Origin: Bacteroidales bacterium
GTDB lineage: Bacteria; Bacteroidota; Bacteroidia; Bacteroidales; ML635J-15
Reading direction: 5' to 3'
NCBI GenBank assembly: GCA_003249955.1
Contig: QKHS01000075.1
Span: 1-61,653 of the forward strand
DNA length: 61,653 nucleotides
Shown: piece by piece, positions 18,076-25,989 of the stretch
Layout: every line of letters starts with the position of its first letter
Position numbering within the stretch: position 1 is the first letter of the stretch
Position numbers and translations under genes: made by a program
The notes under the pieces: generated by a model
What the model was told of the DNA's origin: nothing
The model's input: the letters and a program-made list of their open reading frames with translations, nothing else
Databases searched by the model: none

Positions 18076-19143
18076 ATGAGTGACAAAAAAATTACATACT
18101 TACTTGGTGCAGGTGCAAGTTATCAGGCGTGTCCAATTTTAAGTGAATTAGGAGAGAAAATGATTCTAATGTCTCGCAATTATTTAGGAGATAAGTATCA
18201 AGAGAATTATAATTTTATAAAAGATAGCGGAGATAACTCAGAAAACATTATGCAAAATATTGGCTATTTCGGAAGAAAGGCCATTGAATATGGAACAATA
18301 GATACTTATGCCAAGAAACTATATTTAAACAGAGACCATTCTGAAGAACTGCATCACTTGAAATTGTCTGTAAGTATTTTTTTTACAATTTGGGAAATTA
18401 CAAATGATTCAATTAGGTTCAGGACTAATAGTGCCAATAAACAAATTCCATTATCTTGTATTGATTTGCGTTACATATCTTTATTGGCAACATTTCTTGA
18501 AAAATCAGATAAATTTCCGGTAATAAATAATAGAATTCGGGTTGTTTCTTGGAATTATGATTTGCAGATTGAAAAAGCATATAAATCATTTTTACCAGAT
18601 AAATGGAAAATCAATATGGAAGATTTAAATAAGTATTTTAAATTCCGTTTTGATTTTAATGGCCAAGAATTAGATTTAAACATTATTCATTTAAATGGGT
18701 ATGGAGGATTCTTTTTTAGTAATAGAATTGCCGAAAAAAATGATGAATATTGTTTTTTCGATGTCTCTGAATCTAAACAAATTTCAGAAATTTTAGGTTC
18801 TATTGAATATGTTTATGATAAACTTACACATCGTGAGGTGCGCGTGAACGATCATATAAATTATGCATGGGAACAGTCAGAATTGGCTAAACAAAAGCGC
18901 GAATACGCAAAGAAAGTATTTAAAGAATCTGATGTTATTGTCGTTATAGGTTATTCCTTTCCTCCATTTAACCGGCAGGTTGATCAGATGCTTTTCAATG
19001 AGTTAAAAGGCCGAAAAACTAGGATTTATTATCAGGACCCGAATGCAAGTGAGAGTTTGATTAAGAATTATGTTGATGATGATTGTGAGGTGATTATTAT
19101 TAATGATAGGCTGGAGCAGTTTATGGTGCCTTATGAATTTTAA
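18076..19143 (+). CDS. SIR2-like (NAD-binding) protein, candidate NADase of a defence island
   Basis: 355 residues. The start ITYLLGAGASYQACPILSELGE is the GAGAS NAD-binding loop of SIR2-like proteins. VVSWNYDLQIEKAY (about 156-169) matches the position of the catalytic Asn of the TQNxD motif. IIHLNGYGG (about 197-205) lies where LHG is expected. VIVVIGYSFPPFNRQVDQ (about 288-305) is the C-terminal Rossmann strand and loop of the SIR2_2-type families. In bacteria such domains (Thoeris ThsA, DSR1/2, short-Ago-linked SIR2) hydrolyse NAD+ to stop phage growth. No zinc Cys motif of deacetylases is present. The gene is AT-richer than its left neighbours and is followed by a membrane protein and a HigA-type regulator. 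The specific function is inferred. Confidence 0.75.
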   Translation: MSDKKITYLLGAGASYQACPILSELGEKMILMSRNYLGDKYQENYNFIKDSGDNSENIMQNIGYFGRKAIEYGTIDTYAKKLYLNRDHSEELHHLKLSVSIFFTIWEITNDSIRFRTNSANKQIPLSCIDLRYISLLATFLEKSDKFPVINNRIRVVSWNYDLQIEKAYKSFLPDKWKINMEDLNKYFKFRFDFNGQELDLNIIHLNGYGGFFFSNRIAEKNDEYCFFDVSESKQISEILGSIEYVYDKLTHREVRVNDHINYAWEQSELAKQKREYAKKVFKESDVIVVIGYSFPPFNRQVDQMLFNELKGRKTRIYYQDPNASESLIKNYVDDDCEVIIINDRLEQFMVPYEF

Positions 19144-19153
19144 AATTTATTTT

Positions 19154-19774
19154 ATGGAGAATATATATATAAGTTTGTTGATAGTTCTTATTTTGATTGT
19201 TTTAACATGGTTTAATTTTAGATACTTAAGGTTTTTTAAAAATAAAGCAAAAGTTGGAAAGGAGATTGAAGAAAAAGAAAACTACTTTAAGCTTGATGCT
19301 AAGATTGAATTGCATAAGTTTATGGCAATAGCAGTGATTTCTGTAGCTGGGTTTTTTGGCTATTACCAATTTGCGGATTTTAGCAAAGAGTTTAATAAAA
19401 TGGAACAGACGGTTAAAAAGTTTGAAGAGTTGTCAGAAGATTATGATTCTTTGAAAAATTTAACAGATGAGCTAAAAGTTGAACTTAAACAGTTTGATAC
19501 TTTGGATTTTAGATTTAATGATGTTAATACAAAAATAAATAGAATAGAAAATAATATTCAACAGGATAAAATTCAGGAGCTATTAAAACAACTTGTGATG
19601 ATTAATTTTAGGTTTTTGGGTATTGAACCATTATTAGGAACAGTCCCTACTAATGCACAAATCATTGTGCAAACCGAAGAGTCTAAAAAGATGTTAAAGA
19701 ATGTTGGTTTTTCTGATGTCGAAATTGAAAAAATTATAGTGGAAGCAAAAAAGGGAAACAAGTATATAAAATAA
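19154..19774 (+). CDS. Two-helix membrane protein with cytoplasmic coiled coil; unknown function
   Basis: About 206 residues from ATG 19154, ten bases after the SIR2-like stop; an ATG at 19133 overlapping that stop is possible. I do not recognise a family. Residues 4-21 and about 53-70 are hydrophobic helices joined by a charged loop (KNKAKVGKEIEEKENYFKL). Residues 72-155 are rich in K/E/L with heptad-like spacing, predicting a long coiled coil. The last ~50 residues contain a short ordered-looking tail (GIEPLLGTVPTNAQIIV and a UBA-like FSDVEIEKIIVEA). Its position suggests it is the membrane partner of the SIR2-like protein, either a sensor or an anchor. This is inference from adjacency only. 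Confidence 0.7.
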   Translation: MENIYISLLIVLILIVLTWFNFRYLRFFKNKAKVGKEIEEKENYFKLDAKIELHKFMAIAVISVAGFFGYYQFADFSKEFNKMEQTVKKFEELSEDYDSLKNLTDELKVELKQFDTLDFRFNDVNTKINRIENNIQQDKIQELLKQLVMINFRFLGIEPLLGTVPTNAQIIVQTEESKKMLKNVGFSDVEIEKIIVEAKKGNKYIK

Positions 19775-19817
19775 GTTCTAATAGGTTAATATTGAATGGT
19801 CAAAAGAATTTATTAAA

Positions 19818-19860
19818 TTCACTAAAAAAGTGAATAATAATAAAATGCTTCATATCTTTG
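19818..19860 (+). promoter_or_regulatory. Promoter with overlapping palindromic operator of the higA-like gene
   Basis: A TATCTTTG -7 box (19853-19860) lies 60 bp before the higA-like start. The inverted repeat TTCACT-AAAAA-AGTGAA (19818-19834) covers where the -33 box should be. This layout suits autorepression by the HigA-like protein. Confidence 0.6.
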
Positions 19861-19919
19861 TAAAAATTTTGTAATGTGACTATTGGTTCAATACAGATTC
19901 AGATTAAACTTAAACTGGT

Positions 19920-20222
19920 ATGGACAAAACGCAACCAATCCCTTATAAGGCAACTCATCCTGGAACTCTGATAAGTGATGAAATTAAGGCAAGAGGCATA
20001 AGCCAGAAGGAACTCGCCGCGGAGCTGGGCGTGTTGCCAACATTTTTAAATGAAATATTAAAAGGAAAACGTGCTTTAACTGCCGACTTTGCAATTTTAC
20101 TGGAAAAAGCTTTGGGTGTTCCGGCAATTTATTGGATGAACTTTCAGACTCAGTTTGATGTTGATAGAGCCAGAGTAAAAGAAAAGAATATTCGGAAAAT
20201 TTCTTTTATAAAAAATATATGA
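19920..20222 (+). CDS. HigA-family XRE-type antitoxin/regulator without an adjacent higB
   Basis: 100 residues. It has the HigA/VapI start HPGTLISDEIKARGISQKELA, the XRE helix-turn-helix (LAAELGVLPTFLNEILKGKR) and LEKALGVPAIYWMNFQTQFD, typical of antitoxins of HigBA modules. HigB toxins are ~90-110 residues with a RelE fold and normally lie directly upstream, but the 145 bp upstream hold only a promoter and palindrome. The gene 1 bp downstream encodes an unrelated 100-residue protein. So this is either an orphan regulator or part of a module with a different partner. It may control the island through the palindrome at 19818-19834. Confidence 0.88.
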   Translation: MDKTQPIPYKATHPGTLISDEIKARGISQKELAAELGVLPTFLNEILKGKRALTADFAILLEKALGVPAIYWMNFQTQFDVDRARVKEKNIRKISFIKNI

Positions 20223-20223
20223 C

Positions 20224-20526
20224 ATGGCTTACGCAAATAATAATACAGATAATGAACTTTACAGGGGAACAATAATTCAGTTCTATAATCCTATTTCGTA
20301 CATTCCTGGTGTAGAAAAGTTTATATTAGCTCAGTGCTTCGAAACTGAATTTGAATTTCAGATAATAAGTATTGATAAATACTCTGCTGGTTCTGTCTGT
20401 GGATATATTTACAAAGATACTGCTATTGAAGGCAAAAGTGCAATAACATATCAGCATTTAACCTCGGAATTAAAGAGAAATTTCGGAGATTTTGATGTTA
20501 AAACTTTAAGAATCATAAATATATAA
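20224..20526 (+). CDS. Unknown 100-residue protein paired with the HigA-like gene
   Basis: I do not recognise this protein. It begins one base after the HigA-like stop, so the two are certainly co-transcribed. The sequence is mixed alpha/beta with no membrane helix, no signal peptide and one Cys pair (about residues 39 and 59). It has no RelE/HigB signature: few basic residues and no C-terminal catalytic Arg/Lys/His pattern. It could be a novel toxin, a second antitoxin or a small accessory protein. The codons and steady AT-rich composition support a real gene. Confidence 0.65.
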   Translation: MAYANNNTDNELYRGTIIQFYNPISYIPGVEKFILAQCFETEFEFQIISIDKYSAGSVCGYIYKDTAIEGKSAITYQHLTSELKRNFGDFDVKTLRIINI

Positions 20527-20733
20527 AGAACCTATTTGTAATAAGGGACTAACGGATCTTGATTACAACACTTCCGATAAAAATTGAAATGGTCACGATT
20601 CGTCCTATCCCCAAAATTGCCACATACATATTATAATCAATATAAAGCTCTGAACATAACTTTCTACAATTTTGTTGCATCTGAATTTCTCCGCATCCTT
20701 CCGGGATTTGAATCTAAGTTTTAGTTATTCCAA
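20527..20733. other. Convergent 207-bp intergenic spacer
   Basis: No gene, clear terminator or repeat is visible. It marks the right edge of the AT-rich SIR2/HigA island before the DUF58 operon on the other strand. Confidence 0.4.
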
Positions 20734-22059
20734 TTAAATTATCCCCCTCGACTTTATCTCCAGATATTTATTAATAACATTTATTGTAAGATTTTCGGGC
20801 TTTGTCAGTATCGGGAAAACACCTCTCTTTTCCAGTTCTTTTACAATCTGTCTTTTCTCGTAAGAGAACTTTTCGGCTATTGTTTTATTGTAAATTTCCT
20901 TAATGTTTGTCGCTTCTTTTACAATAAGTTCCTGTAATTCGGTGTTCTCGAAAAAGATAACAACCAGCACATGTTGTTTTGCAATAGCCAGAATGTAAGG
21001 CAACTGGCGTTCCAGGCCCTCCAGTGTTTCAAAGTTAGTGTATAAAAACAACAGGCTTCGCTGGTGTAAGCTATGCTTAATATCCGCGTATAAACGGCCG
21101 AAATCAGATTCCTTAAAGTCTGTTTTAATATTGTACAAAGCATTAATTATCAAGGCCATCTGACTTGTTCGTCTTTCGGCAACAACACGGTTTTCCACAA
21201 TTTTTGAAAAACAAAACAATCCGGTTTTATCGTGATTTTTTATGGTAACACTGCTCATTACAAGTGCAGCATTAATAGCATAATCCAATAAGCATAATCC
21301 GTCAAAAGGCATCTTCATTACCCTGCCTTTATCAATTACCGAGTAAATAGGCTGAGACTTCTCGTCCTGATACTTATTTACCATTAATTGATTGCGTTTT
21401 GCAGTAGCTTTCCAATTAATTGTGCGGATATCATCACCCGAAATATATTCTTTAATTTGTTCAAATTCCATGGTGTGGCCTATTCGCCTGACTTTTTTCA
21501 ATCCGAATTCATTTTTATATGCCAATGCAATAAGGTCAAATTTGCGTAATTGAACAAATGAAGGGTATGTGGGAATCATCTGATCCTGCGAAAATTCAAA
21601 TCTCCGGGACACAAGGTTTAGAGGACTTTGCACATATATTCTCAGCTTGCCGAAATAATATTCGCCTCTTTCGGTAGGACGTAACATATATTTAAAACCA
21701 AGGTCGGAATTTGCTGTGATTTTTTTGATGATTCCGAAATCTCTTTTTTGAAATTGAAAAGGAATCTCATCTATAACGGTTATTCTGACCTGAAAAGAGT
21801 ATTGATTTTTTATGTAAATTTCAACAGGATTGTCGTCACCATTGGAAAACTTTTCCGGTAAAATACGCTTTGCCGAAATACCTTTGTTTGTAAAAAACAA
21901 CACGAAAATATCCAGTAAAGTAGCCCCGGTCAATGCAAGAAAAAGTGCAATACTTAAATTATACATAGGTTCGTAGAAAAATGACAGCACGAACAAAACA
22001 ACCAGTGCAACTATAGCGTAGAAAAAATATAATTCAATATATAGATTTTTTATTTTCAA
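20734..22059 (-). CDS. DUF58-domain protein
   Basis: 441 residues. Two N-terminal membrane helices (about 10-55) are followed by an Ig-like stretch. The DUF58 core has FEQIKEYISGDDIRTINWKATAKR (about 196-219, quoted in part) and a von Willebrand A-like end. DUF58 proteins occur almost always next to MoxR AAA+ ATPases, and together they are thought to act in protein maturation or envelope stress. Here the MoxR gene is directly upstream with zero spacing (22059/22060). It is the last gene of a six-gene minus-strand cluster. Confidence 0.93.
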   Translation of the reverse strand: MKIKNLYIELYFFYAIVALVVLFVLSFFYEPMYNLSIALFLALTGATLLDIFVLFFTNKGISAKRILPEKFSNGDDNPVEIYIKNQYSFQVRITVIDEIPFQFQKRDFGIIKKITANSDLGFKYMLRPTERGEYYFGKLRIYVQSPLNLVSRRFEFSQDQMIPTYPSFVQLRKFDLIALAYKNEFGLKKVRRIGHTMEFEQIKEYISGDDIRTINWKATAKRNQLMVNKYQDEKSQPIYSVIDKGRVMKMPFDGLCLLDYAINAALVMSSVTIKNHDKTGLFCFSKIVENRVVAERRTSQMALIINALYNIKTDFKESDFGRLYADIKHSLHQRSLLFLYTNFETLEGLERQLPYILAIAKQHVLVVIFFENTELQELIVKEATNIKEIYNKTIAEKFSYEKRQIVKELEKRGVFPILTKPENLTINVINKYLEIKSRGII

Positions 22060-23076
22060 TTATCTTGGAATTTCTATGTTTTCAATCATTTGATCCAGTA
22101 TCTGTTTACCTGTTATTCCTTCCATTTCTCTTTCGGGAGTTACAATAATTCTGTGTTCGAGAACAGGGACAACACATTTCTTAATATCTTCGGGAGTTAC
22201 AAAGTCCCGTCCCTGCATAGCGGCAAAAGCTTTGGATGCATTCATTATTGCCAGCGATGCCCTTGGCGATGCCCCAAGATACAAAAACGGGTTCTCGCGG
22301 GTTTGAGTTACTATTTTGGCAATGTAGCTTATAAGTTGTTTTTCGATGATAATCTCCTGAACCTGTTTCTGGAAGTTTTTAATCTGAACAGCATTGATTA
22401 CAGGTTCAATTACCGAAGTTTTTTCAACATCTTTTCTCAGGTGATGAGTTTCAATAATCTGAACTTCTTCTTCAAGATCCGGATAGTCAACTTTTATCTT
22501 AAAAAGAAACCTGTCTAACTGAGCTTCCGGCAGACGGTATGTCCCTTCCTGTTCAATAGGGTTTTGGGTTGCAAATACCAGAAACGGAGATTCCATAATG
22601 TAGGTTTTTCCGTCTATTGTTATTTGTCGTTCTTCCATAACCTCGAACAAAGCAGCCTGGGTTTTCGCCGGAGAACGGTTAATCTCATCAATCAAAATAA
22701 TATTTGAAAAAACCGGGCCTTTTCTGAATTCAAACTCAGTAGTCTTGTTGTTAAAAACCGATGTCCCCAAAATGTCAGATGGCATTAAATCGGGTGTGAA
22801 TTGAATACGGCTGAAGTCAACATTCATTGTTTTTGCCAGTAATTTTGCACTTATGGTTTTAGCAACTCCCGGTACGCCTTCAATTAAGGAATGTCCGTTT
22901 GTAAGAATAGAAGCAATAAGCAAATCAATCATTTCCTTCTGTCCGATGATTACTTTATGTAATTCTTTACGGATGGCAATTACAGAATTTTGAAGTTCTG
23001 ATAAGTCTATACGGTTCTGAAAATGTATGCTTTCCGGTCTTTCTTCCCGGAAATTTAATTCTGTATTTTCATTCAT
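22060..23076 (-). CDS. MoxR-family AAA+ ATPase
   Basis: About 338 residues from the ATG at 23076; the frame is open 17 codons further, but the upstream residues look unlike protein. It has Walker A GVPGVAKT, Walker B with IDEINRSPAKTQAALFEVMEE (quoted in full, 21 residues split here: IDEINRSPAK then TQAALFEVMEE), sensor 1 in FATQNPIEQEG and the RLPEAQLDRFLFK motif. These are diagnostic for MoxR chaperone-like ATPases. It should act with the DUF58 protein encoded next to it and with the DUF4350/DUF4129 membrane proteins upstream. Confidence 0.96.
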   Translation of the reverse strand: MNENTELNFREERPESIHFQNRIDLSELQNSVIAIRKELHKVIIGQKEMIDLLIASILTNGHSLIEGVPGVAKTISAKLLAKTMNVDFSRIQFTPDLMPSDILGTSVFNNKTTEFEFRKGPVFSNIILIDEINRSPAKTQAALFEVMEERQITIDGKTYIMESPFLVFATQNPIEQEGTYRLPEAQLDRFLFKIKVDYPDLEEEVQIIETHHLRKDVEKTSVIEPVINAVQIKNFQKQVQEIIIEKQLISYIAKIVTQTRENPFLYLGASPRASLAIMNASKAFAAMQGRDFVTPEDIKKCVVPVLEHRIIVTPEREMEGITGKQILDQMIENIEIPR

Positions 23077-23098
23077 AATAGTCGTCTTTATAATTATT

Positions 23099-24289
23099 TT
23101 ATAATGTCTTACGGTTAAAATTATCAATTAATTTGTTCAGATCAATTAAATGTACTTCGTTAATTTCTGTCATGTTGTTCAGAAATACAATATAATTAAT
23201 CAGTTTGTTAATGTCTTTATCGGGAACACCGGTTTTTTGCTGCAGCCGTTTTTTAAAATCATCGTTAAGCACGCTGGTGTCAATTAAATAAGTATTTCTT
23301 ATTCTTTCAAGGAAGAAAGTGATTTTTTTCGTTACAATATCTTTTGCCATACCCTCCTGATAATACAAATTGCCGATAGTTTTGACAAAATCAACCGAAG
23401 TGTTCGGCAGTTTTTCAATTACAGGAACAATGCGTTGCCGTCTTCTGGCCATAAAAAATACGAAAATTAAAATCCCTGTAAGAGCGAGTCTCCATGCAAA
23501 GCGCAATGAGGGTTCTCTTAAAATAAAATCTAAGTTGCCGGTGCCTTCTTCACCTGAATTTATTTTACTGTCCCATAATATAGTCTCGTTATCCAGATAT
23601 GAAAAGACATCGCTTACATAACCGGCATGATTATCTTTAAGAAGGTGATAATTTGTAAATGCAAAAGGTTGAGTGTGTAAAAAGAAATTTCCTTTTCCGT
23701 AATTTACTTTAATGTAATTAACGTATTCTTCATTATCAAAACTATGAAAGCCAAGTGCCTGTGTCGTTTTGGTATTATATTTCCTGAAATAACTGCGACT
23801 GAACCCAAAGTCAAACTCATATTTCGTTGTTAGTTTTTTGTTGGAAAAATATAGCGGTTTTTTTATTGAATCATTATTTAAATCATAATCGTGTTGCTCT
23901 TTAATGCTTACATCCAGCGTATCAAGTAAATAATAAGGCATGGAACAGGCAGAAATAAATACCTTATTCCCTTCGTAAACAAAATTCAGTAACTGGTCAA
24001 TTGATTCCGTATCCAGAGAATTGTCTCCATCAATAAACAAATAAGTAGTGTTGTGACAATTATTCTCATAAGAAAGTTTTTCGTACGGAGTTTTAAAAAC
24101 ATCCTCATTGGAAGAGCCCGGAAACAGGTTTTGTAATTCGGAGTGCAAAACAAATGTGCCGAAAGGTTTTTTATGAGTTTCGTTAAATGTGGGACTCCAG
24201 TCAATTGGTTTTGGTATGCTGCTTTCGATAATAAACAATGCTACTATAAGCAGAATAAAAACACCGGTATATAAATAGACTTTCTTCAT
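23099..24289 (-). CDS. DUF4350-domain membrane protein
   Basis: 396 residues. An N-terminal membrane helix (5-22) is followed by a periplasmic domain with NETHKKPFGTFVLHSELQ and LFIDGDNSLDTESIDQLLNF, typical of DUF4350. A second membrane helix (about 268-285) is followed by RRRQRIVPVIEKLPNTSVDF and a helical cytoplasmic tail. DUF4350 proteins are regular neighbours of MoxR/DUF58 operons and resemble gliding/ABC-type auxiliary domains. The start codon overlaps the DUF4129 stop (24289), suggesting coupling. Confidence 0.85.
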   Translation of the reverse strand: MKKVYLYTGVFILLIVALFIIESSIPKPIDWSPTFNETHKKPFGTFVLHSELQNLFPGSSNEDVFKTPYEKLSYENNCHNTTYLFIDGDNSLDTESIDQLLNFVYEGNKVFISACSMPYYLLDTLDVSIKEQHDYDLNNDSIKKPLYFSNKKLTTKYEFDFGFSRSYFRKYNTKTTQALGFHSFDNEEYVNYIKVNYGKGNFFLHTQPFAFTNYHLLKDNHAGYVSDVFSYLDNETILWDSKINSGEEGTGNLDFILREPSLRFAWRLALTGILIFVFFMARRRQRIVPVIEKLPNTSVDFVKTIGNLYYQEGMAKDIVTKKITFFLERIRNTYLIDTSVLNDDFKKRLQQKTGVPDKDINKLINYIVFLNNMTEINEVHLIDLNKLIDNFNRKTL

Positions 24290-25020
24290 TATATAACGGA
24301 TTTTAATAACGACTTAAAACCGGTTTCTGCTTCACGATATGAATCTGCATCCAGCATAAACTCCCCGTACCAGCAATAATCATATATGTACGATATATAC
24401 CGAAACTGCTTTTGCAACGGAATGCTTTTTATCTCCATTAAATAATCGGTATTTGTTTTTTCTGTATCCCAGACTATGATTTCTTTTTCGTTAAGAGTTT
24501 TTAAGATTTTAAGATAATAATAGCGGGTTGCCAGATTATATTTTTTGTTGTTTACTGCATCGTTTATTAATACATCAAAATCGGTTTCCAACAAATTGAT
24601 TTCAATATCTTCCGTGAGAATATCAAGTTTTTCAGTTTTTTTACCGAATACCCAGTAGCCTTCTTTGCGTACTATTGCCCTTACAATAAAAAAGATTATC
24701 GTAACCAGAGCAATATAATATAAAGCCTTAATGATATAACCGGTTACTTTTAGTCCTTGCTGAGTTGGTTTAAAATCAAAAATTCTTAATAATAAGTTGT
24801 AAAACCAGCGGGACAGACGTTCGCTCCAGCTTAATTCATCGCTTTGATTATATTCGTAAATAAATTCCCTGCCGTCGTATTTTTCTTTAAAATTTTCAGG
24901 TAAGCGGTGAATAGTGATTTGGCCGTTTGTGTCCACATTAAGGCTGTCTCTTTGCAATGAGAATGCTTTTTGCGAAAAGAGGCAGAGAATTAGTATTATA
25001 TAAAGATACTTTTTATTCAC
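24289..25020 (-). CDS. DUF4129-domain membrane protein
   Basis: 243 residues with an N-terminal signal peptide (about 1-22), a periplasmic segment, one membrane helix (about 93-113) and a cytoplasmic C-terminal domain. The last ~80 residues (ATRYYYLKILKTLNEKEI, then FRYISYIYDYCWYGEFML) are the DUF4129 pattern. It overlaps the gene upstream by 8 bp and shares a base with the gene downstream, so it lies within the MoxR operon. The function is unknown apart from this association. Confidence 0.85.
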   Translation of the reverse strand: MNKKYLYIILILCLFSQKAFSLQRDSLNVDTNGQITIHRLPENFKEKYDGREFIYEYNQSDELSWSERLSRWFYNLLLRIFDFKPTQQGLKVTGYIIKALYYIALVTIIFFIVRAIVRKEGYWVFGKKTEKLDILTEDIEINLLETDFDVLINDAVNNKKYNLATRYYYLKILKTLNEKEIIVWDTEKTNTDYLMEIKSIPLQKQFRYISYIYDYCWYGEFMLDADSYREAETGFKSLLKSVI

Positions 25021-25918
25021 CTAAGCCTATTTTGTCAATTTCTTCAATGCTTGCTTCGTTCTCAGTGTCTTCTACCAGGCTGAAGAATACAATTCCCTGC
25101 ATCAATTGCAGAAAAACCTGTAAGAAAAAACTTACCATTTGCGTTAAAGCCGTGGTACCAACAAGAATTATTACTGCCAGAATACTGCCGGCATTGTTAT
25201 CTGATCCAAGAGTTGCAAGGCTCGAAAACAGTGACATAATCATGTTAAATCCCCAGTTTATTAATAATACCATCAGCATAAAAATAGCAACAGCACCTAC
25301 GTTCTTCCAAAATTTATGAAACATAAGGTTCCATGCGTATGAGAAACTTTCGCCAACTCTTTTGTCATCTTTTAAGTATGCCATTAATGCCATGCTATAC
25401 CATAGAGTTACTCCTGCTATCGGGATAAAGACCCCTACAATGGTAATCAGAAAAACTAAAGCTACCAGCCCTACCAGGATGTAAACAGGAATTGATATCA
25501 GCATTGAGAACAGAAAGAAGATTATAATTTTTTTTATCTTTTCTTTAAAAATAAATCTTAAAATATCTTTATGTGTGAAATCAGATCCTCTTTGCTGGTA
25601 CAATATTAAATAAGCAGGATTATAAGTGTATTGAATAATTGAGAAGATGATTGCAACAATAGAAAACAAAATAGCAATGAAAATAAAAAGTATCAGATTA
25701 TTATGCATGTAATTTTCAATGACCTGGCCGAATCCTCCTCGAAAAGAAGAAAGACTGTAAACTGAAGTAGCTACAAAGAATCCGATCAGTATCATAATAG
25801 CAATAGGAATTCCGCATAAGATAAAGTAGTTTTTAAAATAATGTTTACCGTTTTCTCTGATAAACCCGAATGTGTCATTAAAGTAATCTCCGAATGTTCT
25901 TTTTCTCAGTAGCTGCAT
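25013..25918 (-). CDS. Multi-spanning membrane protein of the MoxR cluster
   Basis: 301 residues with about six hydrophobic helices and a short acidic C-terminal tail. The N-terminal TFGDYFNDTFGFIRENGKHYF and the later LWYSMALMAYLKDDKRVGES resemble the DUF-type membrane proteins that accompany SpoIIM/RDD genes in Bacteroidota. No enzyme motif is visible. It overlaps the DUF4129 gene by 8 bp and lies 71 bp after the SpoIIM-like gene, so it belongs to the same operon. Confidence 0.8.
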   Translation of the reverse strand: MQLLRKRTFGDYFNDTFGFIRENGKHYFKNYFILCGIPIAIMILIGFFVATSVYSLSSFRGGFGQVIENYMHNNLILFIFIAILFSIVAIIFSIIQYTYNPAYLILYQQRGSDFTHKDILRFIFKEKIKKIIIFFLFSMLISIPVYILVGLVALVFLITIVGVFIPIAGVTLWYSMALMAYLKDDKRVGESFSYAWNLMFHKFWKNVGAVAIFMLMVLLINWGFNMIMSLFSSLATLGSDNNAGSILAVIILVGTTALTQMVSFFLQVFLQLMQGIVFFSLVEDTENEASIEEIDKIGLGE

Positions 25919-25989
25919 AAATTCTGTCTTTTCTAATTTTAATCAATAACTCAGGAACTATTTATAAAAATATTTTTCTGTTTGCGTTC

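Noticed and set aside
19775-19919. A possible higB toxin upstream of the higA-like gene
   Set aside because: Only 145 bp with promoter and palindrome; no frame or remnant of a RelE fold can be read.
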